Shown here piece after piece: positions 46,811-58,035 of a DNA stretch of 64,000 nucleotides (within the stretch, counting starts at the first letter, position 1; each line of letters starts with the position of its first letter). This stretch comes from Isoetes taiwanensis (taxonomy: Eukaryota > Streptophyta > Lycopodiopsida > Isoetales > Isoetaceae), in contig JAJEKV010000299.1 in NCBI GenBank assembly GCA_021234155.1, positions 62,001 through 126,000 of the forward strand, read 5' to 3'. The notes below the pieces were generated by a model. The model was not told the origin of the DNA, made no database searches, and saw only the letters and a list, made by a program, of their open reading frames with translations. The translations under genes were made by a program, and so were the position numbers.

Positions 46811-47950
46811 ATCGATGGATTGGACTCTTGATCTTTCAAGACTCCACTATCAACTACAAGAGTTTTGATTTATTAGCGGGGCTGATTTTGCTCAACAATA
46901 TTAAATGCAAGGCTTACCTCATCTTCATCATCAACATCAGATTTTTCCTTGTCTTCTTGCTCTCTTGCCACAAAGGTACCCGGTTGGTTTTACGCCCACG
47001 ACCCCTTCGAGCTGGTTCTTCCTCCTCTGCTAGTGGACCCCTTATTGTTCCCCTTGCCATGATCTTTTGGAGTAGGGCACTTAGCTGCAACATGCCCTTT
47101 TCCCCCACAGGTATAACAGTTAAATTCCCTTTTTAATTTTGGGCATTCACTCTTGAAATGCCCTGTTTCATGGCAATTGTAACATGTAACTTTCTTTTTC
47201 CCAGCAAACAGAATTTCAGGAGATTCTTCTCTTTCTCTTATGATCTTTATGCTCGAATTCTGTTCTCAGAATATTCTCTGCTTCTTCCCTAGATTTGCTC
47301 ATGTTTCTAATAAATAGAGACAGATTTTCATTTTCACTAACTGCCCTAGATATTTGGAGAACTTGGCTTCTTTCACTGACATTGACTCCAGCACCAGCTA
47401 AGTCAGCTATTATGTTATCAAATTGATTAAAAAAATCTGAAACATCTTCTTCCTCCTTTAGTTTCAGTCCCCTCAATTCATTTTCAAGCAAATCTATTTG
47501 GGATGAAGTCTTTTCTTCGTAATGTTTTAATAAAAAACTCCACATCTGCTTAGGACTTAAATTTCTCAACTTAAGCCTAATGGTAGGACTTACCTTGCAG
47601 GTAATTATGCCTTGAGCCTCCTTAACCTTTGAGTATAAGGACCTCCCAGTTCCTAACGTGGCCGCCGCCACGGTTGTTCCTTCAAGTAGTTGTTGCTCCA
47701 CGACCTGCATTTTCTCTCATGTTAACAGATCCCTCGAAAACAGGATTTTGGTAATAGTGTTCATGTTGACATTTGTGCCTCCATCTGGATCAACAAGATC
47801 CCAGAGTTCCTCAACTTCCAAAATGTGTTTCACAGCATCCTTCCACACCTGGAAACCTGGTCCACCTTTGTAGACCTCCACTGTGCTTAAGAGACTAGCT
47901 CCAAATCTGCTGGACATACTTAAAGAGCAAAAGAATAACACAAGGTTCAA
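46811..47950 (-). pseudogene. copia gag with two zinc knuckles
   Basis: The N-terminal frame 47,950-47,717 has YKGGPGFQVWKDAVKHILEV. The main frame 47,710-47,216 is the UBN2-type gag (LLKHYEEKTSSQIDLLENEL, DVSDFFNQFDNIIADLAGAG). Then, in another frame, there are two CCHC knuckles, CYNCHETGHFKSEC and CYTCGGKGHVAAKC (about 47,190-47,090). A stop and frame changes break it into three pieces. Confidence 0.85.
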
Positions 47951-47962
47951 CAGGATTAACTT

Positions 47963-47974
47963 GCTCTGATACCA
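47963..47974 (-). promoter_or_regulatory. Primer-binding site for initiator tRNA-Met
   Basis: Minus strand TGGTATCAGAGC follows the 5' LTR after one T. This is the standard plant copia primer site. Confidence 0.92.
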
Positions 47975-47975
47975 A

Positions 47976-48599
47976 TGTTAGAAATAGAGAATCTTCTCTA
48001 AATCTATATCACAATTGCTTGATGAATTTATGTATTACACCAAGACAATTATCACAAAATTTCAATTCTTAAGGTAGTGTATTTGCTAGAAACAAAATTG
48101 CAATAAAACCTTAGGATTACTGTAGCAAAAGTTACTGTAGAAATGGGATTGACCCAAGTTTGACCCGATGGCAATACAATTACACAGCTCCGAAACATGC
48201 AGAAATTCCTCCTTAGGTTTAACTCCTGACCAGTTCAATTCATAAACCGGCCTCTACAATCTTTTAAACTGTGAGTCTCGGCGGTTATGGCATCGGATCC
48301 GGCCGCCTAGCCGAGCTCCTATTCATATGGAGTTTCCCTCCATTGTATCGGGCCCTAAGAGCTATACAAATGGGATAATCCCAACCATTGAATGTGGATG
48401 ACCTTAACCTTTTCAAATATGGTGCTAAGACCATCATAAGAACCATTATAAGCTCCATGGCATGTTATTTTCACTGTACTGTATATTAGGGCTAGCCATC
48501 CTCTGAACAATCCCCTGTATAATTTATGTACACTGTATATACAACTTCAATGAATTGTTTGTCTTCAGAATATGTGATGATTCAAACCTAAATTCAACA
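47976..48599 (-). repeat. copia 5' LTR
   Basis: Identical in length and ends to the partner LTR. By eye only about four substitutions separate them (near 48,052, 48,069 and 48,523-48,524). Confidence 0.95.
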
Positions 48600-49376
48600 G
48601 TATGAAGGCAACCTGAAAGCCGCCCTGCTTTGGCAACTTCCTAGAATGCTTCTTTCATTGCTTTGTGTTTCAAAATATGTGGAGACAACCCCGCATATAA
48701 AAATGCCTCTACAACCTTCAATTTTATCTTCTTTAGTTGCTCTGATGTTAAGCAATGATCAATCCTTTGTTGCTTCATCTGTCTTTCTGCTATTTCAATT
48801 GTCTCTATCATTCTCTGCTCGCCCGTATTTATACCTATTGACCCTAGTCCACCCTCTGATTGATATGCCGCCCCAACAGGGGTGTGGTATAGTTATTTCG
48901 TCTGCATCTGCTCGACACTGCTCTTGAGTATCCGTAACCCGTCTTTTTGTCATATTATTCTTCGTTTTGCGTATCATATCTAGTCGAGACAACCTTTCAA
49001 TGGCATCTTTTTGCAAGTCAGCAGATACAGTACAAGTCGCGACACCAACGTCTCTTTCACGTAAGATGTGAGCTCGAATTCTTGTTGCAGAACCATTTAG
49101 CGATGAATATCCACAAAACACACATTCCCACTCATTTATGTCAAACTCCTTCACAAAATCCCATTCTAGATCTTTTTTTCGACCGAGAACCCCAATAACG
49201 CGACCACGTGCACATGGTGCAGTCTCCTTGGCTGCCACGAAGCGCGGCGATCCTTGCCCGGAAGAGGGCGATGACCGCCGCCTGCACCACCTCGAGGTAG
49301 ACGATGATGACCATTTGCGCACCTCGAGGTAGGCGCATGACCGGTGCCATTCATTGCTCGCTAGCTTGGCTGACAA
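48600..49376 (-). pseudogene. hAT transposase, N-terminal part with BED zinc finger
   Basis: Minus frame 49,376-48,795 contains the BED finger EWECVFCGYSSLNGSATRIR, AHIL, GVATCT, then a linker with RRVTDTQEQCRADADEIT. Nearer the copia junction, KHKAMKEAF and EVAKAGRLSGCLH continue toward the DUF659 block at 43,057. The copia insertion lies exactly between, so the whole transposase (49,376 to 41,408 minus 5.5 kb) was about 2.3 kb. Confidence 0.75.
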
Positions 49377-50665
49377 TGTCTGTTGATGAGACTCCTTGAT
49401 TACACGAACTAAAGGAAGACGTATATATGCAAAGGAGCAAGCTTGCTACGCATATGTTACATCGACATTCCGTACGAGAATCAAGGGGGTGGACGAGAGC
49501 CTATAAGATATTGTAAGGAAGCAGGTGCGAACCCAAGGTTGGAAAACATTGGGATGGAGTAATCTCACTTCACAGTATCCAACATTAGGCCCGCGACATA
49601 AAACCCACACCTCAAAGGAAGACCGTTTCCCAAGGAGTATTTTGACTCAACCTGGCAGTCAACATTTGAGGTGAATTCTAGGGCATGTAAAAGTTTTTGT
49701 ATACTGCATATTAAGGTTAAAATACTATAAGGTTTGAAAGAATATACTTAATGGTGTTAATTTTGTACATGTATTGTAAATATTTTTTGGGGCTCTCGCT
49801 GCCCTACGTAACCCCCCGTGTGAATATGCACCCAAACCAAAGGGGGTTTAAGGGGGATTTTATTTTAAATGTGTCAAACGCAATGGTTTATGTTAATAAT
49901 GTTAATGGTAGTTGTATGTTAATGGTTTGTGTTACCTAAAAAAAAATTTGGCCCCTTCGGGGCCTTAAGAATGGTGTAGGATAGTAGATATCCACATTAC
50001 CTAATACTCTAATGATGGATGATGTATCGTAGTCTCACAAATCTAACAAACTAGAGGTGCTCAAATTATGGAAACGAAACATTGCATAGAATTAGACATA
50101 TAATATTATACCAATATCAATATTAATATATGAGGTAGCATGTAATAATAGAATTTATTAATAATGAAAACCATTACTCCAAATCATTTTTCTGTTTATT
50201 TGAAGAAACCATTACTCCAAATCCTACACGAATACAATGCCGAATACAATTGTGTCATATATCTTCCATGCTTATCCCTGGAACAAATTGAAGTGAGTGA
50301 CTATTTCCATTATCCACAACAGAAGTCATGCAGTCTCATAGATCGGACAAACAACAATGAGATTTAAAAGTAATACTGGAATCAAAAGATTGTTCATAAG
50401 CCCACAGAGTTTAAGTTTACCTGCAATCATGTTTTGTTGTGAAATTTTAATTGCTAGCTCGTGACATAGAATTACCAAGACAGGCCTTCTGCAAGCCTTC
50501 CAAACTGAGCTCCAAGTTACTAAATAGTAAAAAATTGTAAACTTTACAAACCCACCAATTCTTTGCATCATCCACTATAGCTGAACCGGAAGCACATAAA
50601 TCTGAAGCCCCTATGTCAAGCAAATGCAAAGGCAATTTCAAATCTATGAGTTGAATCCATCTTAC
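49377..50665. other. No gene recognised
   Basis: A 64-aa minus-strand segment near 50,641-50,447 looks exon-like (LHLLDIGASDLCASGSAIVD, DAKNWWV) but no family is recognised. hAT terminal repeats were searched for by eye and not found. Confidence 0.35.
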
Positions 50666-50753
50666 AGAAAGGGAGGATGTTTTGCATCACTGGCACATAG
50701 CAAAGATCAAGAAAGGGAGGATGTTTTGCATCATTGGCACATAGCAAAGATCA
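50666..50753. repeat. 44-bp tandem duplication
   Basis: AGAAAGGGAGGATGTTTTGC... repeats once with one mismatch (50,666-50,709 and 50,710-50,753). Confidence 0.9.
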
Positions 50754-50975
50754 AGAATTATCGGCTACATAACCAGGAAAATATGTATTAACCTCAGACT
50801 CATCATAGAGATGGACGAAATACTCAAGAAGGTGGAGGCCCCGAATTTGTTCCTTGTCATGCATGTGGACAAAATCCCCTGCTGTTGCATGTACGAGAAA
50901 TCTACAAATGGATGCCCTAGTAACACAATTGCTGCTCATGCTCAAAAATCGGATCTGGAATCTCGAATAGACAAA

Positions 50976-51998
50976 TCAAGGCTTCTTTTGTTCACCTCCC
51001 ATCCCAACAGTTTCTTTGGCCTTCTGAAGAGCTGCAGACGCCTTCTCACCAACCTGCTGGAGGACATTTCCAGCTTTATCCTTGGCAGCAGTAGCTTTCC
51101 ACCTATCATAATAATCATTTCCACCTACGTAATAATCATTTCCAGCTCAAGAGAAAGCTACTGCTGCCATTCTCTTGAGCTTTCCACCTATCATAATAAT
51201 CATTAGTATGTTACACAACAAAAGGGTGAAGAACACAAAGGGCGAGATTCGACTACCTTTGGATGGCAGTTCCGTTACGTAGCAGCGGCAATACAAGGAC
51301 TATAATGATTGAAGAATTCTGAGGCAGTCTTGGAGCTTTTCTGTGTGCTAAAAGGTCAAAATCAAAAGCATTTCCCTGGAAATGTTTCGAACTGGCAGCG
51401 ATGATCATCTCGTGGGTCGTCTGATGGATACGATATATTGCTTATAGGCAAGCAACTTGGTTTTCGTGTGCTAATCAGCACACTATGTAGACAAACATCA
51501 GCCTATGACTACAATTTAAATCTTGAGGATGAAAATCAGAGCGAAATGGTAAGGTGTTTGGCTGGGAACAAGATGCATGTGTGCCAAGAAAGAGACTGGC
51601 TGAAGGAGTATACTTGGGATAGATCTCATTCTAAAATGTGGTCAAGGCGATGATAGATTTCTTATCATACCACTACTCTTTTCAGCAGTCTGATCCTTAG
51701 CATACTGAGCTTTCTCAGTAGCTTGGTCCTTGGCAAAGTAAGCTTTGTCTTGTGCAGTCTGCATCATTCCTCCCACCTTCTCCTGGGCATGTTCGGTTTG
51801 TTTCTTGGCCTTACCTGCAGCACCTGATGCATGTTCCTTTGCAGACTGACCTACCTCAGACGTCTTTTGAGATGTTGCATCCTTGGCCTCCCAGCCATGT
51901 TCATCAGCTTGATGGGCAGCACCCTTGGTCTGTTCAGAGGCGTGTTGGGCAGCGCCCTTGGTCTGTTCAGAAGCTTGATGGGCGCGCTGATCTGCCAT
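50976..51998 (-). CDS. Late embryogenesis abundant protein (group 3 / LEA_4-like)
   Basis: Two exons on the minus strand: 51,998-51,671 and 51,094-50,976, 148 aa, GT-AG borders with matching phase. The N-terminal MADQRAHQASEQTKGAAQHA is followed by Ala/Lys/Gln/Glu-rich 11-mer-like repeats (ASEQTKGAA, AKDQATEKAQY). The C-terminal exon is ATAAKDKAGNVLQQVGEKAS, ALQKAKETVGMGGEQKKP. No Cys, no signal peptide; highly hydrophilic and predicted amphipathic helix forming. Known role: protects membranes and proteins in drying or cold cells and seeds. Upstream motifs fit ABA/drought control. The frame is intact and I expect it to be functional. Confidence 0.85.
51094..51204. repeat. Direct and inverted repeats at the LEA intron 3' end
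   Basis: A 26-bp word beginning GCTTTCCACCTATCATAAT occurs at 51,094-51,119 and 51,179-51,204. GAAAGCTACTGCTGCCA (plus, 51,153-51,169) is an inverted copy of 51,083-51,099, and AGCTCAAGAGA / TCTCTTGAGCT bracket it. Confidence 0.8.
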
Positions 51999-52146
51999 AG
52001 TTCGCTTGTTTGGAGACAGAGAGAGACGAAATATGAGAAATCAAAGACCTGGAAAAAGAATGCCGAGCCCTGCCGCTATCTGCCATTCTCAGAACCCTAA
52101 AACCTCTCAAACGGTCGACCCCTAAATTAGATACAAGGCTAAACGA

Positions 52147-52155
52147 CCACGTCGG
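52147..52155 (-). promoter_or_regulatory. DRE/ABRE-like overlapping cores upstream of the LEA gene
   Basis: Minus strand CCGACGTGG, about 150 bp before the LEA start codon: the CCGAC core of DRE/CRT overlaps the ACGTG core of ABRE. A pyrimidine-rich 5' leader (TCTCTCTCTGTCTCC) precedes the ATG. Confidence 0.5.
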
Positions 52156-52311
52156 ATTGTTGAAACCAACCCAAATCAACGAACCAAAAAGGGCGCACTC
52201 TAGAAATACTATTTAGTATGCCTCCACGAATACAACGCCGAAATCATAGGAAAACCATGTAAAAAACCATATAAAACCACACAAAAAAACCCCCTGTTAT
52301 AATGCTACATA

Positions 52312-52370
52312 TTCGCGTATGCGAACATTTTTTCGCGTACGTGAAATTCGATTTTTTTCGCGTGCGCGAA
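52312..52370. promoter_or_regulatory. Cluster of three CGCG palindromes
   Basis: TTCGCGTATGCGAA (52,312-52,325), TTCGCGTACGTGAA (52,332-52,345) and TTCGCGTGCGCGAA (52,357-52,370), 20 and 25 bp apart, 310-370 bp upstream of the LEA start. The middle one contains ACGTG. Confidence 0.5.
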
Positions 52371-52399
52371 AACAACTAGATCGCTTATCGTACGAATAA

Positions 52400-53918
52400 T
52401 ACATATTGCGTATAGAACATACATCGTATTGAACCTATCCATGCTCTTTCTCATAAGCTTAGCGAGAATTCATAAAGCTAAGACCATCATAGAGTCTTAG
52501 CCAAAGACTGCAGCTTGTTTTACATCTAGCATAATTGAATTTGCAAGATAAACCTAATACGGCTTGTAGAGCACAATAACAAATACATGACTCGTTTAGC
52601 ACCTATGTAGGAGATTGTGCAGGCCAAGCCTAATTCCTATGCCCATATCTATGTTACACACACAGAGACTAAAGAAAGATCAATGTTAGGGTTTCAAAAT
52701 GCAATTAGAAGAATATCTATACTCAGTGAGAAATGAAGAAAGAGGCAAAGCATACTGTTGTCAAATACGGCAAGTCATAATTCCATTGATGCAAAGATAC
52801 AGTTATGGCCTTCTACTGCCATGGTTTCCTGTATATATCAAACAATCTAAAACGAAGTAGCCAATCTAGAAACTGCTCACTTTCTTAGCATTTAGCAATT
52901 GTGAAGCAGTTATCAATACCTTGTTTTTTGACCCATTTCTACTATGAATTTGAGAAATATATGTCTAACTTTTCAACGGATGCTCTCGCCAAAAGAATGG
53001 AGCTTGATTTTGAAAGTTATGGCCACATGTCTAAGCAGCTTTCTAACTGTGACAACAAATGTATTTCCTTCTATTTGACACATTTGCCTTGGTTATTTCA
53101 AAAATCAATGCCTAGCATCATCTATGGGTCCTTTAGCAAGCTCCCCAATGAATTATCTTGGACATACAATGGATGTTCTTTAAGAGAGCTAGATGTGTCA
53201 TTCTAAATTTGCAGGCACAGGAGTTTACAATGCTCGTCCATAGCAACGGAGGGACAAACGAATTGCATTCTTAATATGCAATGCCCAGAATAGAAATGCT
53301 GGAGCATGTTCCAGGCTCTGATCCAACCCTTTGCATGCATTGGCCATATCGAGATCTGCGAGAAATTAAGAATAGACATCATTCCCAACATATCACAACT
53401 CAAGAATCCACATTGATTTTTCTTGCCTTCATCCTTTAATTCATATCAAAGGAGCAAAAGTATTTTAACTTCAATGCTATTCTACCTAACAAAACCTTCT
53501 GCAACTGTTAAAGAAAGTGAGCTGATAAAGCTTATGCATCTAGCAATATAGCAGCTAAGAGAATATGAAAATTTATGCCTACCAAGGCATTAGTTCCAAT
53601 ACATTGATTAAGAATGCCATCAATGAATCTGATAGATTCCACCATCTGCTTCTCAATGGTCTTATAATAGATAAGGATTTAAAACTATAAAGCTAGAGGC
53701 CATATCAGCGAACTGAGACGCCCTTTATATTACAAAATAGAGCCACACAGTACAAAAGACTCATTCACAAAAAATGCATGATAGAGACTGAAGAGAAAAA
53801 GAGTTTGTATATGGGAAATGTAGATCCATATACATGATACCACTGCAATTTTTTAGAAACTTTCCAAATGGGATGTAATGTTGAAATACAATAATTGCTG
53901 CCTATGCTTGGACAAAGA
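52400..53918. other. No gene recognised
   Basis: A 101-aa plus-strand frame (52,901-53,206) has no recognised motif. The rest is AT-rich. Confidence 0.35.
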
Positions 53919-55225
53919 TAGAGTTGGACAAAGACCTTCTTGATTCTATTGCTGGCACTGATCGTTGGTAACTGCACAATTTCTACAAAAAACTCGGAAG
54001 CTTCCTACAATTACCATCCAAACTGGAACTAATATACTTTTGTTATAATTAATTAATGCAAGTTGATTCATTATCTAGTCCTGTCCAACATATCAAAACT
54101 TAAAAAATGCCTAAGAAAATGCTTTAGCTCCCTTATTGCACAACCAATAACTGAGAAACAAAAACAGATTACAGATGTACTTGAGGTAGGCTCACAAACA
54201 GTAGTGAGCGATAACCCCCTTATGCAGTAAAAAGCTTTAATAAAAAAACATGTTTATCTGTCATAGAATGTGGTTTTGGCAAGGACAATTCTTAGAAAAT
54301 TGAATCTCCATTAAAGCCCATAAAAGGCATGTTCTGAAGCTCAATAGTTCACAAGAATAAAGATGATCAGTTTTGTATGTACATGTCACTCTCTTCTTAC
54401 CAGCAAGGATTCTAGATATCTACAGTCCTTTGCTAAATGTCTGATTAAACAGATCTTAGATACAGAATGAAACTATGAGGCCTAAGTCTTACTTCTTTCC
54501 TGCATATGTTCTGCAAGATATAACATTCTAATTCAGCAAAATACAAATAGCTAAATATTGTAAAAAATAATAATGTGCGTCCTATTGAGAAGAATCCAGG
54601 AATGCTGGCTTACAGATCTCCATATACAATGATAATCGATAGTATGATCCGTTAGCAACCTAAACATGAACTGCCAATCAGTTTTGATCTTTTGCCTTCC
54701 AACAAAAATAAATAACCACAAAGAAAATGCAAAACATGTATCATTTTTTTTTTTTCACTAACCTGGAAGATCGGCAGGCAAAAGTACGGCAGTTTATGGG
54801 AGATGGAATATGATCTTGTATTTTGTCTTTGAAACATCAAATCCAGTTATTATATTCTACAAATCATTCAAAAAATATACATACCGCTTTAACATACTTC
54901 GATGCTTTCGAACCTCAGAGCACAATACATAAAAATAAAAAATAAAAAATTGCAAAGCTGGCCATCTTTGTACCTCTGTAATATGCCTATACTCAAAATG
55001 ATTATGGGATGGAAGCTTTCTTATTATTTGAAGAAATGATAAGACAAATATCACTTACATTATTTAGAGTTGTAAAATTATAACCTTGAACGTCAAACTT
55101 TAATGCTGCAAATTGCCATCTTTGTTGTTTTCATAGTATGGGCCTGTCGGAATATTTAATCAAGAAAGATATTTCCAAAACATGCATGATATAAGCATGA
55201 CGATAATACAACAATGAACATGTTC

Positions 55226-55579
55226 CTAAATCATGATTGCTTTACTACTTTCTTTTACCACATGGGTTAGAGTTTGATAAAGAAACACGATCATCATACT
55301 GATGTACTTAAATACCTTGGTTGTATACGAATTTGCAGGATATTGAAACGAAGATTGCTCTGACAACAATTTTTGTTTTGCATGAGAAACAGAGAAGACA
55401 TGCCCACTCTTATGATGCGGATACACAGAAGAGGCATCTGAAGTCACTTCAATATCCGTGTGCATCTTTGTTGTCTCCATTGTCCTGTGGAGAGCCACCG
55501 TTGAACCACAAGATAGCAATACTGTCTCCAAGGGATAAAGGTGAAGGCGTTCTTGTATCTTTGCCATCCTGCCAGCCAA
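55226..55579 (-). CDS. Duplicated unrecognised exon, copy 1
   Basis: Minus frame of 117 aa beginning MAGRMAKIQERLHLYPLETV. The likely coding part ends at a GT donor after YPANSYTTK (about 55,315); the rest reads into an intron. Ser/Thr/His-rich (EVTSDASSVYPHHKSGHVFS). I do not recognise it. Conservation with copy 2 is high at the amino-acid level, with mostly conservative or silent changes, which supports real or recently lost coding. Confidence 0.4.
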   Translation of the reverse strand: MAGRMAKIQERLHLYPLETVLLSCGSTVALHRTMETTKMHTDIEVTSDASSVYPHHKSGHVFSVSHAKQKLLSEQSSFQYPANSYTTKVFKYISMMIVFLYQTLTHVVKESSKAIMI

Positions 55580-57005
55580 TAAATGCTTAGTATCTTGCTT
55601 GCTATGGAAAGAGCTTAGCTGTTTACATGAAAAGCACTTAAATAGGAAAGATAGAGTTGGACAAAGACCTCCTTGATTCTATTGCTGGCACTAATCGTTG
55701 GTAGCTGCACACCAGTGTTGGAAAAACTTTTTATCATTATAGGAAAAATTCCTAACATTTTTCAAAGTATTCGGAATTTCTAGAATTCACTCGGAAGCTT
55801 CCTACAATTATCATCCAAGCCGGAACTAACATACTTTTGTTATAATTAATTAATGCAAGTTGATTCATTATCTAGTCCTGTCCAACATACCAAAACTTAA
55901 AAAATGCCTAAGAAAATGCTTTAATTCCCTTATTGCACAACCAATAACAGAGAAACAAAAACAGATTACAGATGTACTTGAGGTTGGCTCACAAACAGTA
56001 GTGAGCGATAACCCCCTTATGCTGTAAAAAGCTCTAATAAAAAACATGTTTATCTGTCATAGAATGTGGTTTTGGCAAGGACTTTTTTTGGAAAATTGAA
56101 TCTCCATCAAAGCCCATAAAAGACATGTTTTGAAGCTCAATAGTTCACAAGAATAAAGATGATCAGTTTTGTATCTACATGTCACTCTCTTCTTACCAGC
56201 AAGGATTCTAGAGATCTACAGTCCTCTGCTAAATGTCTGATTAAACAGACCTTAGATACAAAATGAAACTATGAGGCCTAAGTCTTACTTCTTTCCTGCA
56301 TATGTTTTGCAAGATATAACATTCTAATTCAGCAAAATACAAACAGCTAAATATTGTAGAAAAAAATAATGTGCGTACTATTGAGAAGAATCCAGGAATG
56401 CTGGCTTACAGATCTCCATATACAGTGATAACCGATAGTATGACCCGTTAGCAACATAAACATGAACTGCCAATCAGTTTTGATCGTTTGCCTTTTAACA
56501 AAAATAAATAACCACAATTAAAATGCAGAACATGTATCATTTTTTTTCACTAACCTGGAAGATTGGCAGGTAGAAGTACGGCAGTTTATGGGAGATGGAA
56601 TATGATCTTGTATTTTGTCTTTGAAACTTCAAATTCAGTTATTATATTCTACAAATCATTCAAAAAACATATACTTCGGTGCTTTCGAACCTCAGAGCAC
56701 AATACATAAAAATAAAAAAATAAAATTGCAAATCTGGCCGTCTTTGTACCTCTATAATCTGCCTATACTCAAAATGATTACGGGATGGAAGCTTTCTTAT
56801 TATTTGAAGAAATGATAAGACAAATATCATTTACATTATTTAGAGGATAGCTTGTAAAATTATAACCTTGAACATCAAACTTTATGCTGCAAATTGCCAT
56901 CTTTGTTGTTTTCATAGTATGGGCCTGTCGGAATATTTAATCAGCAAGATATTTCCAGAACATTCATGATGTAAGCATGACGATAATACAAACATGAGCA
57001 TTTCC

Positions 57006-57359
57006 CTAAATCATGATTGGTTTACTACTTTCTTTTACCACATGGGTTAGAATTTGATAAAGAAATACGATCATCATACTGATGTACTTAAATACCTTGG
57101 TTGTATATGAATTTGCAGGATATTGAAACGAAGATTGCTCTGACAATAGTTTTTGTTTCGCATGAGAAATAGAGAAGACATGCCCACTTTTATGATGCGT
57201 ATACACAGAAGAGGCATCTGAAGTCACTTCAATATCCATGTGCATCTTTGTTGTCTCCATTGTCCTGTGGAGAGCCCCCGTTGAACCACAAGATAGCAAT
57301 CCTGTCTCCAAGGGATAAAGGTGAAGATGTTCTTGTATCTTTGTCATCCTGCCAGCCAA
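57006..57359 (-). CDS. Duplicated unrecognised exon, copy 2
   Basis: 117-aa minus frame, MAGRMTKIQEHLHLYPLETG..., about 92% identical to copy 1 and 1,780 bp away. It has the same GT donor after YPANSYTTK. A possible upstream exon with MPELAAGLNRSKDEDGK lies at about 57,634-57,446, shared with 27.1-27.3 kb. Function unknown. Confidence 0.4.
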   Translation of the reverse strand: MAGRMTKIQEHLHLYPLETGLLSCGSTGALHRTMETTKMHMDIEVTSDASSVYTHHKSGHVFSISHAKQKLLSEQSSFQYPANSYTTKVFKYISMMIVFLYQILTHVVKESSKPIMI

Positions 57360-57418
57360 TAAATGCTTACTGTCTTGCTTGCTACGGTAAGAGCTGGCAT
57401 TTTACTACAAATAAACCT

Positions 57419-57864
57419 TAGAGTTGGACAAAGACCTCCTTGATTCTATTGCTGGCACTGATCGTTGGTAGCTGCACAGTGCACACTGCTACAAATAGAC
57501 TGTAGAGTGCTTATGGTACTTGGATTTTGAAATGTTCCAATCCTTTCTGTGATGTGAGTCTTTCCATCCTCATCTTTACTCCTATTTAAGCCTGCTGCCA
57601 ACTCAGGCATAATCATCCTGCAGAAGCCACACATTTAAGTTTCCTGCTGTCTAGTTCCTCTCCTCCCCCATTAAAAGCCGTTTCACCATTTAATTTCGTG
57701 CCTTTTGAGCCAGGATTATGCCACATGGCACGATTTAGGGCGTCCATCATGACAGATGGACAGAGGACAAATCTGGACCGTAGATCAGGGCGGAGGGACA
57801 TTGGGACAATCTCGACCATCGATCGGGCGGATAGACAGACGCCACGGTCTTATAATATAGGATA
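57419..57864 (-). other. 5' flank of the duplicated gene
   Basis: Contains the MPELAAGLNRSKDEDGK-like frame also seen at 27.28 kb, then a GC-richer stretch up to the Helitron 3' end. No promoter is assigned. Confidence 0.4.
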
Positions 57865-57875
57865 CTAGTAACGGC

Positions 57876-57892
57876 GCCCAGCGTTGATGGGC
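57876..57892 (-). terminator. Helitron 3' hairpin
   Basis: 5-bp stem with 7-nt loop ahead of the CTAG end. In Helitrons this marks the replication stop. Confidence 0.7.
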
Positions 57893-58035
57893 ATTCGTTG
57901 GAAGTTTGTAAATGTTTTTATTGCAATAAGAAATGTGTGCAGTAAGCTTTTATTATTGGAATAGAGAAATATTCAAACATAGTTATAGTGCCCAGTGCTG
58001 CTGGGTATTAGTACAGTGTAAGAAATCTATAGAAA

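Larger units (their letters stand above)
43076..48604 (-). mobile_element. Full-length Ty1/copia element inserted in the hAT gene
   Basis: Element 43,081-48,599 (5,519 bp) with LTRs 43,081-43,704 and 47,976-48,599, both 624 bp, differing by only about four bases by eye. Flanks GTATG at 43,076-43,080 and 48,600-48,604 are the target duplication. Minus-strand order is gag, integrase, RT, RNase H. The coding region has several frameshifts and a damaged RT N-terminal part, so it cannot act by itself although the insertion is young. Confidence 0.95.
53919..57418. repeat. Tandem segmental duplication, ~1.75-kb units
   Basis: Unit 1 is about 53,919-55,645 and unit 2 about 55,646-57,418. Each starts with AGAGTTGGACAAAGACCTYC, continues CTCGGAAGCTTCCTACAATT and TTGTTATAATTAATTAATGC, and ends with the 117-aa minus-strand exon. 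Unit 2 has about 85 extra bases near 55,710-55,795. A partial third start is at 57,420. Confidence 0.85.

Noticed and set aside
52901-53206. 101-aa plus-strand frame
   Set aside because: Plausible composition but no motif, splice context or paralogue in the window.
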